9,939 bases of DNA from Nitrosarchaeum sp. (GCA_004297665.1 SCUP01000059.1:1-9939); one strand, 5' to 3'. Positions 1-7,912 are shown, counted from the stretch's first letter. Numbers and translations are program-made. The notes: generated from the letters alone by a model not told the origin.

Positions 1-3000
1 CATTTGCTAAGTCGGCAGTTATTTGCACCTGTTGATCAACGCTAACAGTGCTTAAGCTGTTACCGAATGCGTCAACTGTTCTCAAGTTAGCAGCTGGTGC
101 TCTCTCGAGAGGTGGTACAACAGTACCGATTAGTGAAGTGGCAGAGATATCAAGTTCATCTGCTGTTGTGTATGGATTAGGTAGTGTATTGTCCTGATAT
201 TCTGCAGTGACAGTGTCACCTTCTGCGACTCTGAGTCTGTGACCAGATGATTCATCGGTAGTTGTGAAGAACACAGTACCTTCGAATATTCCGGTTGCCT
301 CATTAGTCTCAGTTACAGTCAGATCAATACCTCCGGCGTCGGAGTCAGACCATGTGTCGACGTTGAAGTTGTCAACAGCTTCTGGTTTTAAGTTCATGTC
401 TGGATCAATTACTCTTACAACACCTGTTCCGCTTGCTGGATAGCTTGCTTCAAGCCACTGAACTTCACCAATATTCCATCTGATTAATGCTGAACCGACA
501 ATTGTTTCATCCTCTGAGAATTCAAAGGAGACAGTTAGTCCGTCATCATCATCAGCTTGTAGGTAACCATCAGTTGGACCGGTTGCGGTGCCACCTGTTG
601 CGGTTCCTGTTACTGGGTTTGTATCATAACCGTTAGTTGCAGTACCAGTTGAAGTACTTCCATCAGCATCATGTGAGAAGCCGGTAAGAATTATTTCACC
701 AGTAAAGATACCAGTATCAACACCTGTTTCAACAAGCTTGTAGTTCTTCATATTGTGACCTCTGGTTGCGACCTTTATTGGGTCTTTAGCAGTGTCACCT
801 ATTTGATCAACTAAGTTGCTGTCTTGGTTATGATCTGGTGCTACGATTGTTATGTATACTTTGTCAGTCCATGTGTAAACTTTTTGGTCAAGCTCTACAG
901 TTGCACCAAAGTTTGATGTGAAAATGGTCAAATTGACATCTTCAGATTCTCCTCCAACATAATCACTTCCGGATGGTCCCCAATCAGTATATTCGAGAAC
1001 GATTTCTTCACCTCTTTCAAGGTTATCGTTTCCGATTGCACTAGGAATTTCGATTACAATCTGGAAGATTCCAGTATTGTCACCTGTTTCCCTAAAGTCT
1101 GTTGGTTCTGGATCGAATATGCCACCATTGCTGGTGTCACTTCCTCCTTGGTCACCCATTGTTTTTGTACCTGCATCAGAGTCCCACTCGATTAAATCGA
1201 GGTCATAGGTCTCTGCTGAGTCGTTGTCGAGATCAAGGTCTGGTTCAATTAGTGTCAAGATCATGTCGCCACCGATAATGTATACAGATTTGTCTGATTG
1301 CAACACACCGTTTCTAAGGTCAAATGTTGCAGAGTCAGTAACTGTATTTGAATCACCGGATGCGTCAGTTGGATCTGTATATTCTACAGTGATAATATCA
1401 CCTTGTATGATACAGAATCCAGTTGCACCTGTTGTTCCAGTAAATGTTGTACTGAATCTATCTGTTACAGTTGTACCTGCACCATCTAGATTAGTATAGA
1501 CACTTGTAGTTGGACACAATGATGATGCTGGACCATCAGTGTATCTAACTGGTAAGTCAAACTCGAAGATTCCTGAATCTGGGGAAATTTCTGTAATTGG
1601 TCCAAGTTCTCTAGTTGCACTAGTGACTGTTCCATTAGTAGAAATTGTTCCAGCTACTGCATTAGCAGCACCTGCAGTTGCAAGTGCTAGTGATGCGGAT
1701 CCTCTGCTGACTGTTACTTTTACTGGACCGTGGTTTGCTACTGGTCCACTTGTTGCGATCTTGTCTTCACCTGCTGCAGAGGTATCAAAGTCTGGATCAC
1801 TGACTCGTACATGTACGGTCAAATCACCTTTGTTGAGTATCTCTGAAGTAGCGCTGATGTCTCCTGTCAATCCAGTTGCATGTATTGGGAATAGAGAGTG
1901 GTTTCTTGGTGTAGTTGCAGCGTTTGTACCGCTGTCAGTTAATGTACCAAATGGTACTGGGTAGACAGTTCTATCAAAGCTTACTGAACCAGTATTGGCT
2001 CGTACACCTGCTGAATCGCCTACTTCGACGATTTCACCAGATGCATCTCTGTAATCAAGATAGTTAACTTCTATGTCAGTACCGGTTACACTAGTGTAAA
2101 CACCACCACTGCCGGCTGCGCCGACACCACTTCTAGCACAATATTTGTCTGGAATTTGGAAGTCACCGTTGAATAAACCTGAACCTGTAGATGATTCAAT
2201 AAGTGTGAAGCCGGTTGCAAATAATCCATTATCAGCACCTGGCTGAGTTGAATCACTTGGACAACTAACTGCAAAATTCTTATTGTTAGTGAATGTTTTT
2301 GTTCCATTCACCCATCTTTCATCATCAAAGGTAATGTCAAGTAGTCTACCTAGGGAACCAAAGGAGAAAGATGTTGCACTTGTTCCTGTGGCTGTTGGAA
2401 GACCAGATTTACCTACTGCATCAGATGTTGTTTCACTATTTAATGGTGAAACAGTTGTGTAAATATCAATTAAATCAGTGTCAACGTTTAGGTCAGCATC
2501 TGCTAATGTGACAGTTACAGTATCTGCTACTTTGTAGGATTGTTTATCTAATGAGACAACACCTGAATGAGTTCCTGCATCTTCTTGGTCAGCGACTTGT
2601 GTTCTAACACCGTCTGCTCCCAAGTCCAAATAGTTTGCTCTTGGTGCATCCTCATCATCAAGATCGTCCATAACGACAAAAGTTGCCTGATTGTCGATTG
2701 GGCGAAGTCCTGTGTATGTGGATGGAGTAAGAATATTGAGTTGGTTGATCATGGTGTACTCTAGTGTACCTGCAAAGGTACTAGTGTTATCACCTGTTTC
2801 TTCTAACTCAAGTCGGACTATTTGGTTGCCGATTCTCTCATTTGCTGTTTGTCCATCATCGACAAAACCGAATGTGAAAAAGTCAACAGCTATTGGTTTA
2901 ACCGTTACAGTTTGGCTATCTCCAGCAAGAATGTTATTGTTTCCTGTGGTGGATGCCTTTTTAATGATTAATCCTATACGAGAACCATCTGGGATTCCAA

Positions 3001-5155
3001 ACAATGCTTGTGCAATTTCATTAGCAGTACCTGTTGCGCCTGACTGTGTTACATTCAAGTTAATCAAACCTTGGGTTGTTGTAGTATTGTACAATGAAAC
3101 CATGCCTAATTTACCAAATGTTACAGAAGCTGCTTGAGTACTGTTAATGATCGAGGTTGTACGACCATCTTGTCTATAGACTAGACCAATTTCGGTTGAT
3201 CCTGTTGTGTTTAAGGATCTAATATCGAAATTAAGTAAGTTTATTCCATAGAAATTATCTGATGATGGTTTAGTACCATTGTTAATGGATTCTCTGAGTT
3301 GTTTTGCATCTGTATTCAAATCAATAATAATTGCATTTCTTATGGAACTATCTTTAGTATTGTTTCCAAGAAGTAATCTATCACTGAACTTTTGGACTGG
3401 GGAGAACATGTTCTTTACAACTGTTGTTGCTCCGATTTGTTTGACTCCAGCCCATGTAGAGTTACTAGTGATTCCGGCTGTATCTATCTGCAATAGAACT
3501 GCGTGGGTAGAGTTACCCAAGCTTCCAGTTGAGACAGCAGCGGAGTCAGTAATTGAATTGATTTGTGTATCAAATGCATCTTCACCTAGAGTGAATGGAT
3601 CACCTGTTACGAGTGATGGGATGACATCCGTAGTGTATACGTTTATGTCTAAATCTTCATCACTTCGTGAGTTACGGTTGGCGTCACCGTCAACCAAAGT
3701 TATTGGGATCTCTTCACCAGAATTCCACTCGTCGTCAGTTGGTGCAATATTGATCGTTGCAAAGTCAAATCCTACCAATATTGTTACTGGTACTGTTTGA
3801 ACATATGCAATTGATGCGGATGTTCCTCTTTTTGCATTATCAGTGATTTTCAATGATGAAATATCTGATTCATCATATGTACCAAATATACCAGAATTTG
3901 GTAATGATTCAGTAAATGTTACTGGAACTGAGTTTCTTGTCAGTTTTCCACCATTTGTTGCTGCTGCAACAACGCTGGAGCCTGCAGTAACTGCTGAATC
4001 ACCATTATCTTGTATTTTAAGAACATAAGTACCACTGCTTTGTGCATCTGGGTTAACAGATACAAGACAGTTTTCCTCAAACATCATAGACTGTAATGTT
4101 GTCTTTGATAATAGTGGAGTTGCACTTGTTGCAGTACCGCTGTCTCCAGCGCTACCACCGTTTTCATTGAATACTTGATAGTATGAACCAAATGTTGATG
4201 TATTTGTTGTGTTTGCTGAGAATGTCCAAGAGTCTTCATCCGTTGGATCAATGTTTAACCATAAATCAGTAATTGTTGCGTGTACCTCAGAACCTTGTGT
4301 ATATTTTGCTCTATCAGCTGATATGCTTGCAAATTGGTCAACAGTATCAAATGTTAGTGTAGTTGTTTGAGCTCCACCACCTTTGTTGTATTGAACTATT
4401 GCATTACCACCTACTGAAAGAGTATATAGTTGGACAAATGGCCATAGACCTTCGTCTTTCAACTTGATCTGACCAAGAGAAACGCTAGTACCTGATTGGG
4501 TACCTGCTGCGGTTCCGGATAGTGCCTTTGCTTCTCTGACTACGTCTGAAACTCTACCTTCGACTCCACTTACTCCTGTATTAAGAGTATGAGTAGAGTT
4601 GGCATTGATTACACCTGCTGCTTGGCCGTTAAAAGATGTGCTACAATCTGTGATTGTTGCTGTTCCGTTAACACCAAAGTTTGCACCTGTAGTTCTGATT
4701 GGAACTGCTACACCTACAGTATCAGTGAATAATGCGGTTGCATCATTTGATAACTGGAGTGATGCACTTGAACAAAATTGTCCAAAGTCCAATCCTCTAC
4801 CTGCACTTGTTACAGTTGAATCGGCTGTTTGAGCCATAGTCTTGTCTGCAAAGTAACCATACCAGTTACCATCAGTAGCTTGAGCCATTCTGAGCTTTTT
4901 GCCATTGACAGTTACATCTGGTTCACCTTTTGCCTTGTCGGTATCTTTGATATCGCTATCAATTACGACGACCTCAATTACTTGAGGTCCTGACATGTAG
5001 TTGTTAAACTGTGAGTTTTCTGCGGAGACAAATAAGTTAGCGTTGGCTGCATGTGCTACTGGCATCATAGATGGAGCAACAAATGTGAAACCACCTGCTA
5101 ACATTATTGTCATTAATGTAAGACTAGTTATTTTACGTCCTATTTCGTTATTCAT
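1..5155 (-). CDS. S-layer protein, giant secreted Ig-like surface protein (3' end outside window)
   Basis: Reading from the ATG at 5155, one frame stays open for 1718 codons to the left edge, so the C-terminus is missing. A signal peptide (residues 1-36) is followed by a Thr/Ser/Gly/Asp-rich, Lys/Arg-poor chain of predicted beta-sandwich modules. Repeated hallmarks are a (S/T)G(I/L)F-type turn with Phe at 424, 794, 995, 1197, 1364, 1484 and 1624, and acidic Asp/Asn clusters near 66-73, 297-308, 489-501, 886-894, 1120-1130, 1306-1312, 1441-1447 and 1584-1588 that look like cation-binding loops. There are seven Cys (128, 171, 363, 965, 1006, 1214, 1248) and about eighteen N-glycosylation sequons. 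Length, composition and the surrounding genes fit the S-layer protein of Nitrosopumilus, which forms the hexagonal outer coat in these single-membrane archaea. The last visible residues begin another Ig-like module (about 1690 onward), so I expect the end within roughly 100 residues. No frameshift or internal stop was seen. Confidence 0.9.
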   Translation of the reverse strand, partial: MNNEIGRKITSLTLMTIMLAGGFTFVAPSMMPVAHAANANLFVSAENSQFNNYMSGPQVIEVVVIDSDIKDTDKAKGEPDVTVNGKKLRMAQATDGNWYGYFADKTMAQTADSTVTSAGRGLDFGQFCSSASLQLSNDATALFTDTVGVAVPIRTTGANFGVNGTATITDCSTSFNGQAAGVINANSTHTLNTGVSGVEGRVSDVVREAKALSGTAAGTQSGTSVSLGQIKLKDEGLWPFVQLYTLSVGGNAIVQYNKGGGAQTTTLTFDTVDQFASISADRAKYTQGSEVHATITDLWLNIDPTDEDSWTFSANTTNTSTFGSYYQVFNENGGSAGDSGTATSATPLLSKTTLQSMMFEENCLVSVNPDAQSSGTYVLKIQDNGDSAVTAGSSVVAAATNGGKLTRNSVPVTFTESLPNSGIFGTYDESDISSLKITDNAKRGTSASIAYVQTVPVTILVGFDFATINIAPTDDEWNSGEEIPITLVDGDANRNSRSDEDLDINVYTTDVIPSLVTGDPFTLGEDAFDTQINSITDSAAVSTGSLGNSTHAVLLQIDTAGITSNSTWAGVKQIGATTVVKNMFSPVQKFSDRLLLGNNTKDSSIRNAIIIDLNTDAKQLRESINNGTKPSSDNFYGINLLNFDIRSLNTTGSTEIGLVYRQDGRTTSIINSTQAASVTFGKLGMVSLYNTTTTQGLINLNVTQSGATGTANEIAQALFGIPDGSRIGLIIKKASTTGNNNILAGDSQTVTVKPIAVDFFTFGFVDDGQTANERIGNQIVRLELEETGDNTSTFAGTLEYTMINQLNILTPSTYTGLRPIDNQATFVVMDDLDDEDAPRANYLDLGADGVRTQVADQEDAGTHSGVVSLDKQSYKVADTVTVTLADADLNVDTDLIDIYTTVSPLNSETTSDAVGKSGLPTATGTSATSFSFGSLGRLLDITFDDERWVNGTKTFTNNKNFAVSCPSDSTQPGADNGLFATGFTLIESSTGSGLFNGDFQIPDKYCARSGVGAAGSGGVYTSVTGTDIEVNYLDYRDASGEIVEVGDSAGVRANTGSVSFDRTVYPVPFGTLTDSGTNAATTPRNHSLFPIHATGLTGDISATSEILNKGDLTVHVRVSDPDFDTSAAGEDKIATSGPVANHGPVKVTVSRGSASLALATAGAANAVAGTISTNGTVTSATRELGPITEISPDSGIFEFDLPVRYTDGPASSLCPTTSVYTNLDGAGTTVTDRFSTTFTGTTGATGFCIIQGDIITVEYTDPTDASGDSNTVTDSATFDLRNGVLQSDKSVYIIGGDMILTLIEPDLDLDNDSAETYDLDLIEWDSDAGTKTMGDQGGSDTSNGGIFDPEPTDFRETGDNTGIFQIVIEIPSAIGNDNLERGEEIVLEYTDWGPSGSDYVGGESEDVNLTIFTSNFGATVELDQKVYTWTDKVYITIVAPDHNQDSNLVDQIGDTAKDPIKVATRGHNMKNYKLVETGVDTGIFTGEIILTGFSHDADGSTSTGTATNGYDTNPVTGTATGGTATGPTDGYLQADDDDGLTVSFEFSEDETIVGSALIRWNIGEVQWLEASYPASGTGVVRVIDPDMNLKPEAVDNFNVDTWSDSDAGGIDLTVTETNEATGIFEGTVFFTTTDESSGHRLRVAEGDTVTAEYQDNTLPNPYTTADELDISATSLIGTVVPPLERAPAANLRTVDAFGNSLSTVSVDQQVQITADLAN
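569..658 (-). repeat. Thr/Gly-rich low-complexity linker coded by imperfect short repeats
   Basis: Codons for residues about 1500-1529 of the S-layer protein give repeated TGTAT and GTATG-like units (for example VTGTATGGTATG). At DNA level the units are imperfect copies of a 12-15 base element. It lies just after the domain ending near Phe1484 and before an Asp-rich strand. It is probably a flexible or glycosylated surface loop and a likely site of length change between strains. Confidence 0.6.
5048..5155 (-). other. Sec-type signal peptide of the S-layer protein
   Basis: Residues 1-36 show a basic start (Arg7, Lys8), a hydrophobic core (about residues 11-28) and an Ala-His-Ala motif at 34-36 just before Ala-Asn. 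This is a standard signal peptidase I site, so the mature protein probably begins at Ala37. It supports the ATG at 5155 as the true start. Confidence 0.85.
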
Positions 5156-5181
5156 GTTATTGGTTTTTTTTAATAAAATTT

Positions 5182-5190
5182 GTATATAAG
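5182..5190 (-). promoter_or_regulatory. TATA box of the S-layer gene
   Basis: On the minus strand the sequence CTTATATAC is centred about 31 bases upstream of the ATG at 5155. Archaeal transcription normally starts about 26 bases from the TATA centre, which puts the start only some 4-5 bases before the ATG. The bases between box and ATG contain no Shine-Dalgarno sequence, which also fits a leaderless mRNA. No clear purine-rich BRE is visible upstream, so the exact box is uncertain in this AT-rich stretch. Confidence 0.55.
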
Positions 5191-5196
5191 GCTAAT

Positions 5197-5223
5197 GGAC
5201 GAATTGTCCACAATTAGACAATT
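5197..5223. promoter_or_regulatory. Nested inverted repeats upstream of the S-layer TATA box (possible operator)
   Basis: AATTGTC (5202-5208) is matched by GACAATT (5217-5223) across an 8-base spacer. A second, shorter palindrome, GGAC-GAATT-GTCC (5197-5209), overlaps the left arm. Both sit 7-33 bases upstream of the TATA box, where archaeal activators or repressors often bind. The location argues against a terminator. Function is inferred from position only. Confidence 0.35.
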
Positions 5224-5358
5224 TTTTGAGATTTTTTTATCATAATATCAAATTTTATAGAAATATTAGATATTGCCAACATAAAAATTATACTTTTACC
5301 TTTATTCTATATTATGATCGTTACATTTTCTATCTTTTTATTATAATTTATGAAATTT

Positions 5359-6696
5359 TTATAGACTAGTTTTTGCAATTTCTCTACCAATCAGAGATTT
5401 GTATAACAATATAGCATCATTTTCATCTTTTGAACCTACTATAACAGCAGAACCTTTTTTCATAAAATTAACAGAAAGATCATTTGTCCTCATTGACAAT
5501 CCCAAGTCACCAAGATTTTCTACAATGAATCCATGCTTTTTTGCAATAACAGTAACTTTGTTTGCATCAATATCAAATGTCTCGGTAGGAGTAATAGAGT
5601 AAGTTCTCTTTCCACGATTTCTTCCACATAGTTCTTCTAAGATTAGTTCTTGCTTTGGCACAGCTGCAATTTTTCCTGTTCCACAAATTGGGCATTCTTC
5701 AGCTCTAAATGTTCTAGTGCTAGTAAAGTCAAGATTTTCTAAATCAATGTGGAGAATTCTTTGGGATAAGCTTGGTTTTTTTCCAATAATAATTTTGATA
5801 GCTTCGGATACTTCAATTCCTCCTACAATAGAAAGTATTGATGGATGAACTCCTTCAATACTGCAAGTTGGCATTGTATCTTCGTTTAGCTCAGGAAACA
5901 TGCAGTAGTAACATGCAGATTCTTTTGGTAGAATTGTAAATGTTTGTCCTGATACTCCAACTGCAGCACCAGTAACAAATGGAATTCCAAATTTCACACA
6001 TGCTTTGTTTAGTGCATATCGTGCATTGACACTATCAAGTGCATCAATTACAACATCGCATCCTTCAACTACTTCAAGTGCAGTATAATCATTTACTGAA
6101 ATAGCCAATGCTTCTATCTTACAGTCGAGATTTAGTTTTTGTAATTTTTTTGCAGCAACTTCTACTTTTACTTGACCAATATCTGATTCATCAAACATTG
6201 TTTGACGGTGCAAATTAGATAGTTCTATTACGTCTCTATCAACAATTCGCAAAGTACCAACACCCATTGCAGCTAGTCTTGATGTAATTGGATTTCCTAA
6301 TCCACCTACACCTACAACACAGATTTTTGCATTTTTTAGTTTTAATTGTCCTTGATAACCAATTTCTTCAAGCATAACTTGTCTTGAAAATCTATCTAGT
6401 TCTTTTGCAGACAGTTCAGAACCTCCAGCTACTGCAGGTAAAATATACACTTCATCTCCATTATTTAGAGTAGTGTTCATCCCATCAGAAAATTTTGCAT
6501 TTTTTCCATTAATGTAAATATTAATCAAAGAGCGAGGGGTTCCATCGCCTTCTAAAACTCGTCTCTTAAAGTCATCACCCATAATTTCAGATATTTTTGC
6601 AAATGCGCTAGTTAGAGAATCAGCAGAGATCTCTGTTTTTTTTTCTCCACCACCCTGATTTAGTACTGATGGAATTGTAAATGTAATATTTGCCAT
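5359..6696 (-). CDS. MoaD/ThiS-like domain fused to ThiF/MoeB/HesA-family E1-like adenylyltransferase
   Basis: This is a 445-residue fusion. Residues 1-92 are a ubiquitin-like MoaD/ThiS domain ending in Gly91-Gly92. Residues about 95-345 are an E1-like enzyme with the nucleotide loop GVGGLGNP (129-136), an Asp153/Asn161/Arg164 stretch typical of the ATP site, zinc pairs Cys262/Cys265 and Cys335/Cys338, and a candidate catalytic Cys278 in the MPTCS segment. E1-like enzymes of this family adenylate the C-terminal Gly of small sulfur carriers for thiolation of molybdopterin, thiamine or tRNA, or for protein tagging. Residues about 350-445 form an alpha/beta tail that I cannot assign; it is not a recognisable rhodanese domain, which eukaryotic MOCS3/Uba4 carries there. 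The ATG follows the threonine synthase stop by one base, with a weak GGCGGTAGT ribosome site 8 bases upstream. After the stop, the only T-rich termination candidate seen on this strand is a weak T-run at 5281-5290. The physiological target is unknown. Confidence 0.85.
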   Translation of the reverse strand: MANITFTIPSVLNQGGGEKKTEISADSLTSAFAKISEIMGDDFKRRVLEGDGTPRSLINIYINGKNAKFSDGMNTTLNNGDEVYILPAVAGGSELSAKELDRFSRQVMLEEIGYQGQLKLKNAKICVVGVGGLGNPITSRLAAMGVGTLRIVDRDVIELSNLHRQTMFDESDIGQVKVEVAAKKLQKLNLDCKIEALAISVNDYTALEVVEGCDVVIDALDSVNARYALNKACVKFGIPFVTGAAVGVSGQTFTILPKESACYYCMFPELNEDTMPTCSIEGVHPSILSIVGGIEVSEAIKIIIGKKPSLSQRILHIDLENLDFTSTRTFRAEECPICGTGKIAAVPKQELILEELCGRNRGKRTYSITPTETFDIDANKVTVIAKKHGFIVENLGDLGLSMRTNDLSVNFMKKGSAVIVGSKDENDAILLYKSLIGREIAKTSL

Positions 6697-6697
6697 T

Positions 6698-7912
6698 TTA
6701 ATTTACTACCGCCGATATTTCTTTGATATTTGCCTTCATTACTTTTGGTTTTTGTAAAACTTCCATTATTGCTTCAGTTGCTTTTAGTCCATTTCCAGTA
6801 ACGTAGCACACTACAGAGTCATTTTTGTCAATTTTTCCCTGTTCAATCATCTTTTGAAGTACAGCTATAGAGACACCACCAGCTGGTTCTGTAAATATTC
6901 CTTCAGTTCTGGCCAAAAGCAATATTGCATCTAAAATTTCTTTATTATTGCATTCCTCTGCAAATCCATTATATTGTGCTAATCGTTTTAGTACATACCT
7001 ACCATCTCCAGGGTCACCTATTGCCAAACTCTTTGCAATGGTATCAGGATGCTCCACTGGAATCACTTCTTTGCTGTTTTTCTTAAATGCATCAACTATA
7101 GGGGCGCATCCATGTGGTTGTGCTGCTATCATGTGCATATTTGAAACATTATTTAGTAGTGAAACTGTTTGTAACTCTTCAAAGCCTTTACATATTGCAT
7201 TTAGCATTGCACCACTTCCTACAGGAACTATGAGTTGATCAGGAACTTGCCAGTCAAGTTGTTCTGCAACTTCATATGCAAGTGTTTTGGAGCCTTCTAC
7301 ATAGTGAGAACGCATGTTAATATTTACAATTCCAATTCCTTTACTATCACCAATTTGGGCAGCTATCCTATTTGCGTCATCATATGTTCCATCCACTGCA
7401 ATGTAATTTGCGCCATAGGATAATGCCTGTGCAATTTTTGCCATCTCTATATTACTTGGTGCAAATACATGACAGGGAAATCCAGCTTTAGCTGCATGTG
7501 CTGCAGTTGCTGATGCTAAATTACCAGTAGAGGCACAACCAACAGAGGACAATCCAAATTCCTTTGCCTTTGATATTGCAACGCCGGCAGGTCTATCTTT
7601 AAATGAAAATGTAGGGTTTACAGAATCATTTTTTATGTAAAGATTGTTTAATCCTAGTTTTTTTCCAAGATTATCAGCTTTGATAAGAGGTGTCATTCCT
7701 GCGCCAATACTGACAATATTGGATTTGTTTTCTATTGGTAATAATTCAAAATATCTCCAATAGGTATGTTCACGATTTGTAAATGTATTTTTGGTAATTG
7801 TTGGAAAATCATATTTTACATCAAGTGGTCCAAAACAGTCATCGCAGATATACTTGAAAGCAGTATCATATTCTTTTTTGCATTCCCTGCATTGTAATGA
7901 TGTTCTAGCCAA
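6698..7912 (-). CDS. thrC: Threonine synthase, zinc-ribbon type (PLP fold type II)
   Basis: The product (404 residues) should convert O-phosphohomoserine to threonine using pyridoxal phosphate. An N-terminal zinc ribbon has Cys8, Cys11, Cys23 and Cys26. The PLP lysine is Lys105 in SFKDRPA. CASTGN (126-131) and the Gly-rich VGSGAM loop (231-236) form the cofactor pocket, and TGNGLK lies near 371-376. Length and motif order match archaeal threonine synthases. The start codon is TTG (7910-7912), supported by an AAAGGAG ribosome site nine bases upstream; the next in-frame Met is residue 73 and would remove the zinc ribbon. The downstream MoaD-E1 fusion starts one base after the stop, so the two are translated from one mRNA. 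Related fold-II enzymes include cysteine synthases that accept thiocarboxylate sulfur, so a sulfhydrylase activity cannot be excluded, but threonine synthase is the best call. Confidence 0.9.
   Translation of the reverse strand: MARTSLQCRECKKEYDTAFKYICDDCFGPLDVKYDFPTITKNTFTNREHTYWRYFELLPIENKSNIVSIGAGMTPLIKADNLGKKLGLNNLYIKNDSVNPTFSFKDRPAGVAISKAKEFGLSSVGCASTGNLASATAAHAAKAGFPCHVFAPSNIEMAKIAQALSYGANYIAVDGTYDDANRIAAQIGDSKGIGIVNINMRSHYVEGSKTLAYEVAEQLDWQVPDQLIVPVGSGAMLNAICKGFEELQTVSLLNNVSNMHMIAAQPHGCAPIVDAFKKNSKEVIPVEHPDTIAKSLAIGDPGDGRYVLKRLAQYNGFAEECNNKEILDAILLLARTEGIFTEPAGGVSIAVLQKMIEQGKIDKNDSVVCYVTGNGLKATEAIMEVLQKPKVMKANIKEISAVVN

Noticed and set aside
2086..2307. Minus-strand 73-codon frame inside the S-layer gene.
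   Set aside because: It is out of frame with the S-layer protein and has no independent features.
1224..4832. Several plus-strand open frames opposite the S-layer gene (such as 1224-1499, 1539-1964, 2691-3137, 3279-3800, 4599-4832).
   Set aside because: They are antisense to a continuous 1718-codon frame with signal peptide and domain repeats. Their open state comes from its biased codons, and they show no ribosome sites or recognisable motifs.
1..5155. Possibility that the S-layer gene is broken or a pseudogene because no stop is seen.
   Set aside because: The frame is intact throughout and simply runs off the window edge.
5244..5274. AATATC ... GATATT inverted repeat in the S-layer upstream region.
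   Set aside because: Short arms made almost only of A and T, with a 19-base spacer, are expected by chance in this AT-rich stretch.
6948..7423. Plus-strand open frames opposite thrC, and similar ones at 5399-5602 and 9172-9375.
   Set aside because: They mirror conserved enzyme-coding sequence on the other strand; the enzyme motifs decide the coding strand.
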